Shown piece after piece: positions 17,045 to 25,939 of a stretch of DNA of 64,000 bases (its first letter is position 1; each line of letters starts with the position of its first letter). Both the position numbers and the translations under genes were made by a program. Location: the NCBI GenBank assembly GCA_045654205.1, contig JAZOMZ010000001.1, positions 84,231-148,230 of the forward strand. Direction: 5' to 3'. The notes under the pieces are model-generated. The model saw nothing but the letters and a program-made list of their open reading frames with translations, was not told the DNA's origin and ran no database searches. Source of the DNA: Enterocola sp045654205. GTDB lineage: Bacteria; Bacteroidota; Bacteroidia; Bacteroidales; Paludibacteraceae.

Positions 17045-18457
17045 ATGAAAAGAATAATAGCAATATACACAGTTTTATTATTGGGTTTAACCTCTGCATT
17101 AGCAACGCCCAATACTATGTATTTTATGGAATATCTTCCATACCAATCTACAATGAATCCAGCTTTACAGCCTAGATGTACTTCATATGTAGAACTCCCA
17201 GCAATATCAACAGTTTCATTGTATGCAAATACTGGAGGTCTCTCTCTAAACGATTTTGTTTATGTAAAAGATGATAAATTAGTCACTTTCTTACACCCAG
17301 AATTTGGTAACAAAGAAGCAGTTTATTCAAAACTAATGAAATCATCGGGAGTTGATGTGGAGTATGATATGAGCTTATTTGGTTTCGGGTTTAGAGTAAA
17401 AGAGAAAGGTTATGTAAATATCAATGCATCTGTGCATTTAGATGCAACAGTAGGGATGCCTTCTGATATTATCACATTAGGAATGTATGGCACGCCAGAT
17501 ACTTTAAATGTAAATTCATATGGTGTAAAAACTCCTATGGCATTAAATGCTTATTTAGACCTTAATGGTGGATATTCTGAGCAGATAAATGATGAATGGA
17601 TTGTTGGTGGACGTGTTCACCTATTATATGGTTTGGCAAATGCAAGAATCAATTCTGATGATCTTACTCTAAATCTTTCTCAGCAAGAATGGAATGTATC
17701 TGGCAATGTTTATGGCAAAATTTCTTGTCCTCTAATTAAATTTGCCACAAATGAGAATGGAGAGGTTATAGGTATTATTACACCAGAATCTCCTATGGAT
17801 GTTCTAAATTCTTTTGGTTATAGTTTTGGTGCGTCTGTAGATTTAAGTGCAGTTTACAAACCAGTTCCAGAAGTTAAGATTTCATTTTCTGTAAAAGATT
17901 TAGGTTTTATTGTATGGCAATCAAATGCTGTTGAGCTTAATGGAAATATAGATTATACATACCAAGGTGAGGAACTTCCTTACGAAGAGGGAGACGAAAG
18001 AGAATATCCAACATATAATTTATATTCAACCAATACCTCATATACCACCATGACAAATGGTAAGATTTATGCAGGTATTGAATATAGTTTCCTTGAAAAC
18101 ATGATGAGCATAGGTTTGGTATCAAAAACCTCTTATAATTACAATCACTGGAACGAAGAGATTACTGTAGGATATAATTTAAGACCATGTTCTTGGTTTG
18201 GACTTTCTGCTAGCTACTCATTAATATCAGGCAAAAGTAGCACAATAGGTTTAGGTGTTAACCTAAGAATCCCACCATTTAGTTTCTACGCAGTATCAGA
18301 TTACACCCCTGTTCATTATTCAGCAGAAGGTATACCTTATAAAACCTCCGCAGTAAACGTGCAAGCAGGTTTAGCACTTACTTTTGGATGCAAGAAGAAA
18401 AAAGTAGTGGTAGAACCAGTGATAGCTGAGGATGTTCTTCCAGAACCAGAGCAATAA
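17045..18457 (+). CDS. DUF5723 family outer-membrane beta-barrel-like protein
   Basis: 470 aa. Signal peptide 1-20 (ends ALATP). The start of the mature protein, MYFMEYLPYQSTMNPAL, matches the DUF5723 opening in which a helper N-terminal plug precedes a FadL/PorV-like barrel. Alternating hydrophobic/aromatic strands continue to GLALTFG near the C-terminus. Likely an outer-membrane protein. Cotranscribed with the upstream lipoprotein; terminated by the hairpin at 18461. Confidence 0.8.
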   Translation: MKRIIAIYTVLLLGLTSALATPNTMYFMEYLPYQSTMNPALQPRCTSYVELPAISTVSLYANTGGLSLNDFVYVKDDKLVTFLHPEFGNKEAVYSKLMKSSGVDVEYDMSLFGFGFRVKEKGYVNINASVHLDATVGMPSDIITLGMYGTPDTLNVNSYGVKTPMALNAYLDLNGGYSEQINDEWIVGGRVHLLYGLANARINSDDLTLNLSQQEWNVSGNVYGKISCPLIKFATNENGEVIGIITPESPMDVLNSFGYSFGASVDLSAVYKPVPEVKISFSVKDLGFIVWQSNAVELNGNIDYTYQGEELPYEEGDEREYPTYNLYSTNTSYTTMTNGKIYAGIEYSFLENMMSIGLVSKTSYNYNHWNEEITVGYNLRPCSWFGLSASYSLISGKSSTIGLGVNLRIPPFSFYAVSDYTPVHYSAEGIPYKTSAVNVQAGLALTFGCKKKKVVVEPVIAEDVLPEPEQ

Positions 18458-18460
18458 AAA

Positions 18461-18487
18461 AAAACCGACATTAGTCGGTTTTTTTAT
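18461..18487. terminator. Bidirectional terminator
   Basis: AACCGAC (18463-18469) and GTCGGTT (18474-18480) enclose a 4-base loop, flanked by an A-run and a T-run. It serves both the plus-strand DUF5723 gene and the minus-strand acyl-CoA ligase gene. Confidence 0.9.
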
Positions 18488-18492
18488 TGTAT

Positions 18493-20304
18493 TTACTCAT
18501 ACATTGCATTTATCTCTTTTGCAAAGAGTTCATTCACTACCTTGCGTTTTATCTTCAATGTGTTGGTCAAGTGACCTTGGTCCATTGTAAATGCGTTAGG
18601 AAGTAGAGTGAAGCGTTTGATTTGCTCATAACGAGCTAACCCTTCATTCTTATCTATTACAATGCCATCGTATAGTGAAACTATTTCTGGAAGAGCAATT
18701 AATTCTTCTCTAGAAGAGAATTTTAAACCTTTGCTTAAAGCATATGTTGTTAAGTTGTCAAAGTTTGGTACAATAAGCATTGATACATATTTTCTTTCAT
18801 TACCTATGGCAACACATTGATCAACATAACTAGAATCGCTAAATAATCCTTCCAAATGTTGAGGTGCTATATATTTACCCCCAGCTGTTTTAAATAGGTC
18901 TTTGATACGGTCTGTGATGTAAAGGTTGTTTTGCATATCTATGTAACCAGCATCACCAGTTTTGAAGAATCCGTCTTCTGTATAAGATTCTGCATTAGCA
19001 TCAGGACGTTTGTAATAACCTGGAGTAATAGTTTTACCTTTAAGAAGGATTTCGCCCTCGCTAGAGATTTTTACTTGTAGGTCTGGCATAATTTGACCGA
19101 TTGAACCAATAATGTAACCTCTATTGTTTAGTGGGAAACAACATACAGTTGCACAAGATTCTGTTAGGCCATAACCATAAACTAGGTTGATGCCAATAGC
19201 ATGCATAAATTCTAAAATTTCATCAGCAAGTCTTGCACCAGCCACAGGGAAGAAGTTACCATTGTCTAAGCCAGCAGCTTTCTTAACCTTGTTAAACAAT
19301 GGTTTAGCAATAAATTTATATGCAAGACCAATGTTTAGTGGAGAGTGTTTACCATTGCGATAGTAATCTAGATTTCTGCGTCTGCCCACTTTTATAGCCC
19401 ATTTGAAGATAGATTTAAGAAGTTTAGGGCTGCCATTAATTTTGTCATTTACAGCAGCGTAAACTTTTTCCCAGTAGCGTGGCACAGCACACATAAGTGA
19501 AGGACGCACCTCTGGCATAATCTTAGCAATCTCTGCAGGACGTTTGTTTACATAAATCTTAATACCTTTTTGTAAGCAATACATATCCCAAGCACGTTCA
19601 AATACGTGAGTGATAGGAAGGAAAGCCATAGAAGTGTCTTTGTCAGAAGCTGTTGTTAAGCGAATGTTGTGAATACGCATTGCTTCTGCGTAGTTGTAAT
19701 GACGAAGCTCCACACCTTTTGGATTTCCAGTAGTACCAGAAGTATAAAGAATGTTTACAAGGTCATCATTAGTAGCAAGAGCCTTACGAGCAGCAATTTC
19801 TTCTGTTCTAGGATTTTTTAGCCCTTCGGCTAAAAGGTCACTATAACGGATTGCATTTTTCTCGCCTTTTAGGTCGATGTTTGGGTCGATAGCAACAATA
19901 GTGCGTAGGTATTTAGATTTTTTCATTACCTCTAAAGCTACGTCGTATTGATATTGCTCTCCAGCATAAATAATACCAATTTCTGAGTCGTCTATAATAA
20001 AGTCCACTTGTGATGCAGTAGATGTTGCATAAAGTGGTACAGTGATAGCATGTGCAGAATAGTTGGCATAGTCTGCCATGATAATTTCGCACATGTTTTG
20101 TGAGAAGATTCCCACGCGGTCGTTAGATTTTACTCCTAAACCGATAATACCTGCAGCTAGCCCCTCCACTGTCTTGTCCATCTCTCTCCACGAAATCGCC
20201 TCCCATTGACCTGTCTCATCATTCCTGCTATAAATAGCTGCTCGATCACCATACTTTTCAGCTTGTTGGTGAATCATGGTTGATAATACAAATTCTTTTT
20301 CCAT
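18493..20304 (-). CDS. Long-chain fatty-acid-CoA ligase (AMP-binding)
   Basis: 603 aa. ANL-family motifs: the P-loop-like ILYTSGTTGNPKGVE, YGLTES, and GDAGYIDMQNNLYITDRIKDLFK with the hinge and C-terminal Lys region. Activates fatty acids via acyl-adenylate. Last gene of an acpP-fabF-rnc operon, 3 bases after rnc, so it may recycle or activate fatty acids in step with synthesis. A second, shorter paralogue lies at 49440-51107. Confidence 0.88.
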   Translation of the reverse strand: MEKEFVLSTMIHQQAEKYGDRAAIYSRNDETGQWEAISWREMDKTVEGLAAGIIGLGVKSNDRVGIFSQNMCEIIMADYANYSAHAITVPLYATSTASQVDFIIDDSEIGIIYAGEQYQYDVALEVMKKSKYLRTIVAIDPNIDLKGEKNAIRYSDLLAEGLKNPRTEEIAARKALATNDDLVNILYTSGTTGNPKGVELRHYNYAEAMRIHNIRLTTASDKDTSMAFLPITHVFERAWDMYCLQKGIKIYVNKRPAEIAKIMPEVRPSLMCAVPRYWEKVYAAVNDKINGSPKLLKSIFKWAIKVGRRRNLDYYRNGKHSPLNIGLAYKFIAKPLFNKVKKAAGLDNGNFFPVAGARLADEILEFMHAIGINLVYGYGLTESCATVCCFPLNNRGYIIGSIGQIMPDLQVKISSEGEILLKGKTITPGYYKRPDANAESYTEDGFFKTGDAGYIDMQNNLYITDRIKDLFKTAGGKYIAPQHLEGLFSDSSYVDQCVAIGNERKYVSMLIVPNFDNLTTYALSKGLKFSSREELIALPEIVSLYDGIVIDKNEGLARYEQIKRFTLLPNAFTMDQGHLTNTLKIKRKVVNELFAKEINAMYE

Positions 20305-20307
20305 TTT

Positions 20308-21114
20308 TTAATTGTTAATATTAGTATTTTTAGGATCTTTTATTAAAGAAATGTCTGGTTTAATACTGTTTAATTCTTTTTTGAAACTCTTTTGCTTAAT
20401 TCTGCCTAGTGCGTTTTTGCATGCAAGTTGTTGAGCCTCTTTTTTTGTATAACCAGTACCGGTCCCCACTAATATACCTTCTACTTTAAGTTTTGTAGTA
20501 AACTGAGACGAGTTAGTTGATTTGTCATAAATTGGAGCTTCGAATATAAATTCGTAATCAACTTTTCTGTGTTGAGTCCACTCTATAAACTTAGATTTAA
20601 AGTTAACTTCTTGTTTAGATAACTTTTCTATGTCTATATGTTTCTCTTTTATAAGTTTAAGTATAAATTGTTTACTCTTTTTATATCCTCTATCCATAAA
20701 AATGGCTCCCATAAGTGCCTCAAAAGCATTGCCATTTATATGTGCTTTAAATTGTGGGGTGTGTTCGTTTGAGGATACGAGTTTATTTAGACCTATTCTT
20801 ACAGCTAGGTCGTCAAGTGTGGCGCGTTGAACTATCTTTGAACGAAGATTAGTTAGTTCGCCTTCACGTTTGTTTGTGTAATTTTGATAAAGAATATCAG
20901 AGATTACAGTTCCTAGGACAGAATCGCCAAGGAATTCTAGTCTTTCATTGTTCTGTAGTTTACTCTTGTGGTCGTTGCATACAGAGCTGTGGGTAAGAGC
21001 TAATTGGTAATAGTCCCATTCCCTGGGACTAAAACCTAATATATTTTTTAGCTTGGAATAATTTTTTCTCTGATTTGCAGGAAGTTTTATTCGTTGTATA
21101 AGAGTCAGTATCAC
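20308..21114 (-). CDS. rnc: Ribonuclease III
   Basis: 268 aa. Signature NERLEFLGDSVLG (residues 57-68) with catalytic acidic residues, a second acidic cluster FEALMGAIFMDRGY, and a double-stranded RNA-binding domain near 170-245. Processes rRNA precursors and structured RNAs. Lies between fabF (5 bases upstream) and the acyl-CoA ligase, the usual Bacteroidales neighbourhood for the first half. Confidence 0.93.
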   Translation of the reverse strand: MILTLIQRIKLPANQRKNYSKLKNILGFSPREWDYYQLALTHSSVCNDHKSKLQNNERLEFLGDSVLGTVISDILYQNYTNKREGELTNLRSKIVQRATLDDLAVRIGLNKLVSSNEHTPQFKAHINGNAFEALMGAIFMDRGYKKSKQFILKLIKEKHIDIEKLSKQEVNFKSKFIEWTQHRKVDYEFIFEAPIYDKSTNSSQFTTKLKVEGILVGTGTGYTKKEAQQLACKNALGRIKQKSFKKELNSIKPDISLIKDPKNTNINN

Positions 21115-21119
21115 AAATA

Positions 21120-22373
21120 TTATTTGTATTTTTTGACTATTATACTTGCATTGTGTCCGCCGAATCCAAATGTATTGGATAGAGCTGCGTTAACTACGCG
21201 TTTTTGTGCTTTATTGAAGGTAAAATTCAGATTGTAATCTATATTTTCGTCTTCCTCGCCAGTGAAATTAATGGTAGGAGGAACAATATCATTTTTTACA
21301 GCCAATATGCTCGCTATAGCTTCTACAGCACCTGTTGCACCAAGCAAGTGTCCAGTCATTGATTTTGTAGAACTAATGTTTAGCTTGTAAGCATGTTCAC
21401 CAAATACCTCTTTGATAGCCTTTGTTTCAGCGATATCTCCTTGAGGGGTTGATGTACCATGTACATTAATATAGTCTATATCCTCTGGCTTCATATTGGC
21501 ATCTTCAAGTGCGTTTTGCATCACTTTGATTGCACCCAAACCTTCTGGGTGTGGAGCTGTAATGTGGTATGCATCTGCAGATGCTCCTACACCTACTACT
21601 TCTGCATAAATTTTTGCACCACGAGCCAATGCGTGTTCCAATTCTTCTAGTACTAAGCAACCTGCGCCTTCTCCCATAACAAAGCCGTCACGAGATTTAC
21701 AGAATGGGCGAGAGGCTGTCTCAGGACTATCATTTCTGGTTGAAATAGCGTGCATAGAGTTGAAACTTCCTACACCAACTTTGGTGATAGGGGCTTCGGT
21801 ACCTCCTGTTACCATGATATTTGCTCTGCCTAGTTTAATTTGGTCAAAAGCCACGGATATAGCACTTGTGCTAGATGCACAAGCAGAAACGCATGCATAA
21901 TTGGGACCTCTAAATCCGTATTCCATTGATACGTGACCGCTTACACTGTCAATAATCATCTTTGGAATAAAGAAAGGATTGAATCTAGGGGTTCCATCGC
22001 CCTTGCAGTAGTCTTCCATTTCGTTTTCAAATGTACCGATACCGCCAATACCCACACCCATGATAACTCCGATTTTGTTTAAATCTTCCGCCTCAGTATC
22101 TATGTTTGCATCTTTAATAGCTTCGCGTGCAGCCACAATGCCATAGATAGAAAACAAATCATGTTTTCTTACCTCTTTTCTATCAAAATGATCAAGGGGA
22201 TTAAAATCCTTCACTTCGCAGGCGAACTGCGTTTTAAATTTTGTAGTATCTATATGTGTAATAGGTCCTGCTCCGCTGACTCCATTAACTAAAGAATCCC
22301 AAAATGTAGGAACGTCATTACCTATTGGGGTAAGCGCACCAAGACCTGTTACAACAACTCTTCTTTCTCTCAT
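21120..22373 (-). CDS. fabF: Beta-ketoacyl-ACP synthase II
   Basis: 417 aa. Condensing-enzyme Cys in SACASSTSA and the two His in NVHGTSTPQGD and STKSMTGHLLGATG. Elongates acyl-ACP with malonyl-ACP. Follows acpP by 9 bases in the conserved acpP-fabF-rnc order. Confidence 0.95.
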   Translation of the reverse strand: MRERRVVVTGLGALTPIGNDVPTFWDSLVNGVSGAGPITHIDTTKFKTQFACEVKDFNPLDHFDRKEVRKHDLFSIYGIVAAREAIKDANIDTEAEDLNKIGVIMGVGIGGIGTFENEMEDYCKGDGTPRFNPFFIPKMIIDSVSGHVSMEYGFRGPNYACVSACASSTSAISVAFDQIKLGRANIMVTGGTEAPITKVGVGSFNSMHAISTRNDSPETASRPFCKSRDGFVMGEGAGCLVLEELEHALARGAKIYAEVVGVGASADAYHITAPHPEGLGAIKVMQNALEDANMKPEDIDYINVHGTSTPQGDIAETKAIKEVFGEHAYKLNISSTKSMTGHLLGATGAVEAIASILAVKNDIVPPTINFTGEEDENIDYNLNFTFNKAQKRVVNAALSNTFGFGGHNASIIVKKYK

Positions 22374-22382
22374 GTATGAGAA

Positions 22383-22619
22383 TTATTTAACGTTTTTTTC
22401 GATGAATGCGATTGCATCACCAACTGTAGAGATGTTTTCTGCTTCTTCTTCTGGAATAGAGATTCCGAATTCTTTTTCGAAGTCCATGATCATTTCAACG
22501 GTGTCTAGAGAATCTGCACCTAGATCATTAGAGAAGCTAGCTTCATTTACTACTTGGCTTTCTTCAACGCCTAATTTTTCAACGATAATTGCTTTTACTT
22601 TTTCTGCAACTGCTGACAT
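22383..22619 (-). CDS. acpP: Acyl carrier protein
   Basis: 78 aa, acidic. The phosphopantetheine attachment Ser37 is in GADSLDTVEM. Carries acyl chains for fatty acid synthesis. First gene of the acpP-fabF-rnc-ligase operon, preceded by a TATCTTTG -7 box. Confidence 0.95.
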   Translation of the reverse strand: MSAVAEKVKAIIVEKLGVEESQVVNEASFSNDLGADSLDTVEMIMDFEKEFGISIPEEEAENISTVGDAIAFIEKNVK

Positions 22620-22659
22620 AACATTAAATTTTAGTTAATAATTTGTTTTTATTGCGATG

Positions 22660-22667
22660 CAAAGATA
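22660..22667 (-). promoter_or_regulatory. -7 box for acpP operon
   Basis: Minus-strand TATCTTTG, exact TAnnTTTG, 41 bases before the ATG at 22619. No convincing -33 element. Confidence 0.5.
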
Positions 22668-22700
22668 ACGATAAAATAATAAGTAGAGTAATTTTTTAAC

Positions 22701-22731
22701 AAAAAAATGCACAGATTTTTAAAATCTGTGC
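22701..22731 (-). terminator. Terminator after META-domain gene
   Basis: GCACAGATTTT pairs across 22709-22731, and on the minus strand it is followed by a run of seven T. It ends the transcript from 23198 before the acpP promoter. Confidence 0.85.
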
Positions 22732-22784
22732 AATAAATGGTATTATTTAATACGAATTATATGTTTTGAAACATTTTTGTAAAA

Positions 22785-23198
22785 TTATTTTATAGGAGAT
22801 AATTCCATAATAACTTGACCATTGTTGTCTTTAAATTCCATTTTAGAGTTGTCGTAACTTACAGAAGAAACTTGACCTAATGCAGAGAATATAGCGTCTT
22901 CTACTGTCATATCAAAACAAAGTTTTTTTGTAGAACCTACATTTGATAATGTAATAGCGTCTGTATTTTCATTTACTTCAAAATCTCCGAAGAAATTGTT
23001 GCAGCCTGTGTTGCCACTGAATCTAGCTTCTTCTTTTTGGAATGATATAAATGGAACTTCTTCTTCAGTTGTATTTACTTCAATTCCTAATACGTTGTCA
23101 ATTTTCCAATCTCCAGAAATATTAGCAGCAACATATTTATTTGAAGAACATGACATACACATAACACTCAATACAATTGATAAAATAATGTTTTTCAT
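22785..23198 (-). CDS. META domain-containing lipoprotein (HslJ-like)
   Basis: 137 aa. Lipobox LSVMCMSC (Cys about residue 15 to 17), then a single META domain with WKIDN near the start and FSGNTGCNNFFGDFEV in the middle. HslJ-like proteins are small envelope lipoproteins; some bind metals or affect drug tolerance, role here unknown. Single gene with its own terminator. Confidence 0.85.
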   Translation of the reverse strand: MKNIILSIVLSVMCMSCSSNKYVAANISGDWKIDNVLGIEVNTTEEEVPFISFQKEEARFSGNTGCNNFFGDFEVNENTDAITLSNVGSTKKLCFDMTVEDAIFSALGQVSSVSYDNSKMEFKDNNGQVIMELSPIK

Positions 23199-23263
23199 AA
23201 CTTATAATTTAATTTGTTTACTTCTTTTAGACCCTCAACTTTTATAAAGGTTTAATTTAACTC

Positions 23264-23884
23264 TTAATTAATGTAGTCTAACATTACAAGAAACTCCCCA
23301 TCCGCACTAATACTGCATTCTTCCGCAGTACATTCGTTCAAAGTTCCTTGCCAAAGGGCAGTAAAATCATAGATAGGATATTTTAGTCCTTCGCTAGAAA
23401 GATTCTTTGCACCAAAATTGATTATAGACACTTGCTCGCCAATCTTTGAATCGAATTTAATATAATCCTTGCATGGGAATATGCTACAGTAGTCTGTATA
23501 CATTATTATATTAAGACCCATTCTTCTGTATTCCATTAGCAGACTAATATTGCCAATGGTGTGGCATTCTCTTTTGCCTGTGGCACCAAGGATAGCAATA
23601 TTTTTATAACCTAAATCTTTTGCGTAGTTCACTGCCTTTGTTAGGTCGTTGGTTTCTTGGTCATCTACCTGAATGAAATGCAATTTGCCTTTTAGTTGTT
23701 CGCTTATAGAGTCGCCATCGCCAATTGTTGCCATAGGCATTTTACCTATATTAATAAAGGTATTGGCAGCGCCATCGCAACAGATTACTTTGTCGCATTG
23801 TGTGAGTATGCTAAGAGGCAACTTGTGAGTAGGGTAGTCGCCTTCGGCCAAAATAACAACTTCTATTTCGTTAAGCTTTAGCAT
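23264..23884 (-). CDS. thiN: Thiamine pyrophosphokinase
   Basis: 206 aa. Motifs CDGAAN, GDGDS (ATP/metal) and DDQETNDLTKAV are those of thiamine pyrophosphokinase. Converts thiamine to thiamine diphosphate in the cytoplasm. It overlaps the PnuC/PnuT-like transporter by 14 bases, so transport and trapping of thiamine are likely linked. No TPP riboswitch was seen in the non-coding sequence upstream of this operon. Confidence 0.88.
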   Translation of the reverse strand: MLKLNEIEVVILAEGDYPTHKLPLSILTQCDKVICCDGAANTFINIGKMPMATIGDGDSISEQLKGKLHFIQVDDQETNDLTKAVNYAKDLGYKNIAILGATGKRECHTIGNISLLMEYRRMGLNIIMYTDYCSIFPCKDYIKFDSKIGEQVSIINFGAKNLSSEGLKYPIYDFTALWQGTLNECTAEECSISADGEFLVMLDYIN

Positions 23885-24473
23885 TGTTCATTAGTTTTGT
23901 CCACTCTCTGTAACCAGCCACTGCCACTATTATATATAATGTGTAAAGTGCGGCGGTGAAATATAGATCTGTGATAAGATATAAAACTACACTAACAAAA
24001 TTTACAAATATCCAACCAAACCATTGCTCTTTATATTTTTTGGCAAGCCAATAAAGAGAAATGATAGTGGCGCTAGAGGCAAGTCCGTCTAGTGTGTTGT
24101 ATAGTAAATTTTCTGTTGCGGAAATGGTATGTAGTACATAGATAAGTGCTGCGGATAATGCCACCATTACTACCGCAGAATTTACAAGCACTTTTTTAGG
24201 AATGCTAGTAATAGGTAATTCCTTTTGATCTGAAGTTTTAGAATATTTCCACATTAACATTCCGTATATAGCTGCAAGTATATTATATAGACTCATACAA
24301 CCTAGGGCGTAAATGCCTTCGGAGAAATATATTAATGTGTAAATGGCAGACATAACAATGTTCACAATCCATAGAGATGAACTTGCTCTGTATTCATAAT
24401 AAAGGTATATTAAACCTAATATTGTGCCTACTATCTCTAGTATTTGTATTATGTTGCCAGATAGGAATCCCAT
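23871..24473 (-). CDS. PnuC-family vitamin transporter, probably thiamine (PnuT)
   Basis: 200 aa with about six to seven hydrophobic helices; the SWEET-like PnuC pattern includes WIVNIVMSAIY, LYNILAAIYG and WIFVNFVSVVLY. PnuC takes up nicotinamide riboside and PnuT takes up thiamine. The overlap with thiN makes thiamine the better guess. Translation is probably coupled to thiN. Confidence 0.8.
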   Translation of the reverse strand: MGFLSGNIIQILEIVGTILGLIYLYYEYRASSSLWIVNIVMSAIYTLIYFSEGIYALGCMSLYNILAAIYGMLMWKYSKTSDQKELPITSIPKKVLVNSAVVMVALSAALIYVLHTISATENLLYNTLDGLASSATIISLYWLAKKYKEQWFGWIFVNFVSVVLYLITDLYFTAALYTLYIIVAVAGYREWTKLMNNAKA

Positions 24474-24475
24474 AC

Positions 24476-25180
24476 TTATTCGTATTTAGCAATTCTACGA
24501 AGCATTTCTAAATCTAAGATTTTAATACTTCTACCTGTTACACTCACAAGTCCATCTGCTGAGAATTGTGAAAGTGTTCTTATGGCATTAGAAGTAGTCA
24601 TATTTGATAGACTAGCAAGGTCTTCTCTAGAAAGATTTAATATAAGTGTAGCTCCGTCTTCTAGTGTGCCATAGTTGTCTCTTATGTGCAGAATGGCTTC
24701 TGCAAGGCGGCCACGTAGGTGTTTTTGTGTAAGCACAATACCACGAGAATCTGAAATGCCAAGGTCGATAGATAGGAATCTGATAAACTCAAAAGCAAGT
24801 TTTGCGTTTTCGCTTAATAGTTTTGTAATTACTTCCTTTGGAATAGCAAAAATAACGCATGCTTCTACAGCGTATGCGGTTGTTAAGTATTTTTCGCCCG
24901 CAAACATAGCTCTATAACCAAAAAGTTCGTTTGGCTTAATGATGCGAACTATTTGGCTACGCACGCCAACTCCTTCTTTGTTGATTTTTACAAACCCACT
25001 TAATACACCTAAAAGCTTTGTTGGCTCTTCTCCGTCTGAATAAATAATAGAGTTTTTCTTATAGCTAATAAATTCTATATTAGCCTCTAGATAATCTTGC
25101 TCTTCTTTGGTTAAAGACTGCCAAAGTTCTAGGTTTTCAATCACTTGTTTTGTGTTGTAAGTTTTCTTTCTACTTGCCAT
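24476..25180 (-). CDS. Crp/Fnr-family transcriptional regulator
   Basis: 234 aa from the ATG at 25180. An in-frame GTG at 25219 overlaps the -7 box and is rejected. The N-terminal cyclic-nucleotide-binding-like domain shows the beta-roll glycines (GEEPTKLLGVLSGFVKI) and the C-terminal HTH is LSREDLASLSNMTTSNAIRTL. No Fnr-type Cys cluster, so not an iron-sulfur sensor. It lies 2 bases upstream of the PnuC/PnuT gene, so it may be cotranscribed with thiamine uptake. Confidence 0.87.
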   Translation of the reverse strand: MASRKKTYNTKQVIENLELWQSLTKEEQDYLEANIEFISYKKNSIIYSDGEEPTKLLGVLSGFVKINKEGVGVRSQIVRIIKPNELFGYRAMFAGEKYLTTAYAVEACVIFAIPKEVITKLLSENAKLAFEFIRFLSIDLGISDSRGIVLTQKHLRGRLAEAILHIRDNYGTLEDGATLILNLSREDLASLSNMTTSNAIRTLSQFSADGLVSVTGRSIKILDLEMLRRIAKYE

Positions 25181-25218
25181 TATATCAAATCTATGCTTAG
25201 AAAATATGTTCTTCGGCA

Positions 25219-25226
25219 CAAAAATA
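25219..25226 (-). promoter_or_regulatory. -7 box for crp-pnuC-thiN
   Basis: Minus-strand TATTTTTG (exact TAnnTTTG), 39 bases before the ATG at 25180. Confidence 0.55.
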
Positions 25227-25334
25227 CAATATTTTTCTCAAATTATCATAATTTTTATTGTTTTTATTTAGAAAGTTTTATCTTTTTAGAATGTATTTAA
25301 TATAATTTTACTTAAGAATTATATTAAAGTGTAC

Positions 25335-25342
25335 TATTTTTG
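25335..25342 (+). promoter_or_regulatory. -7 box for Lrp-family gene
   Basis: TATTTTTG, exact match, 18 bases before the ATG at 25361; the leader is very short. Confidence 0.5.
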
Positions 25343-25360
25343 TAACAATGTAAAGTTTTA

Positions 25361-25843
25361 ATGATGGAAAAAATTACATTAGATAAATTAGACGAAAAGA
25401 TTCTACAGTTAGTATCTTCAAATGCTAGAACTCCTTTTCTAGAAGTGGCACGTGAATGCAATGTTTCAGGTGCGGCTATTCACCAACGTGTGCAAAAACT
25501 TATTAGTTTGGGTGTTATAACAGGTTCTGAGTTTACATTAGACCCAGTTAAGGTGGGTTATACCACATGTGCTTATATGGGTATTTTTCTGAAAGACGCA
25601 AATGACTTTACAAATGTGGTTGCTGGTCTTAAGAGCATTCCAGAAGTGGTAGAATGCCACTACACCACAGGTAAATTTGCTCTATACGTGAAGATTTATG
25701 CTCGCGACAACAAACATTTCCTAAGCATCATCCACGACAAAATCCAAAACATCAAAGGCATCGCCTCTACCGAAACACTTATCTCTCTTGGCGAAGCCTT
25801 CCGTCGCCAACTCCCAGTAGAAGGCATCGGCACCGAAGAATAA
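25361..25843 (+). CDS. Lrp/AsnC-family transcriptional regulator
   Basis: 160 aa. N-terminal winged helix (ILQLVSSNARTPFLEVARECNVSGAAIHQRVQ in part) and a C-terminal RAM/AsnC ligand domain. Likely senses an amino acid. ATG at 25361 or 25364. Codon use changes strikingly: the first half uses A/T-ending codons as neighbours do, while the last ~160 bases (25690-25843) use mostly C-ending codons. Single gene, ended by a strong terminator. Confidence 0.9.
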   Translation: MMEKITLDKLDEKILQLVSSNARTPFLEVARECNVSGAAIHQRVQKLISLGVITGSEFTLDPVKVGYTTCAYMGIFLKDANDFTNVVAGLKSIPEVVECHYTTGKFALYVKIYARDNKHFLSIIHDKIQNIKGIASTETLISLGEAFRRQLPVEGIGTEE

Positions 25844-25870
25844 TCATGTAGTAAGTAGTGAAACACAAAT

Positions 25871-25905
25871 AAAAACTCCGAAGGTTTGAACTTTCGGAGT
25901 TTTTG
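25871..25905 (+). terminator. Terminator of Lrp gene
   Basis: AAAACTCCGAA pairs with TTCGGAGTTTT across a 10-base loop, then TTG. Right after it, TAGGAG/CTCCTA with GTTGAATTTAG between (about 25918-25938) forms a weaker hairpin for the convergent meaB side. Confidence 0.85.
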
Positions 25906-25939
25906 TTGATATTTTCGTAGGAGTTGAATTTAGCTCCTA

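Noticed and set aside
23885..24475. TPP riboswitch near thiN
   Set aside because: There is no non-coding space between the genes and no THI-box-like sequence before the operon start at 25180.
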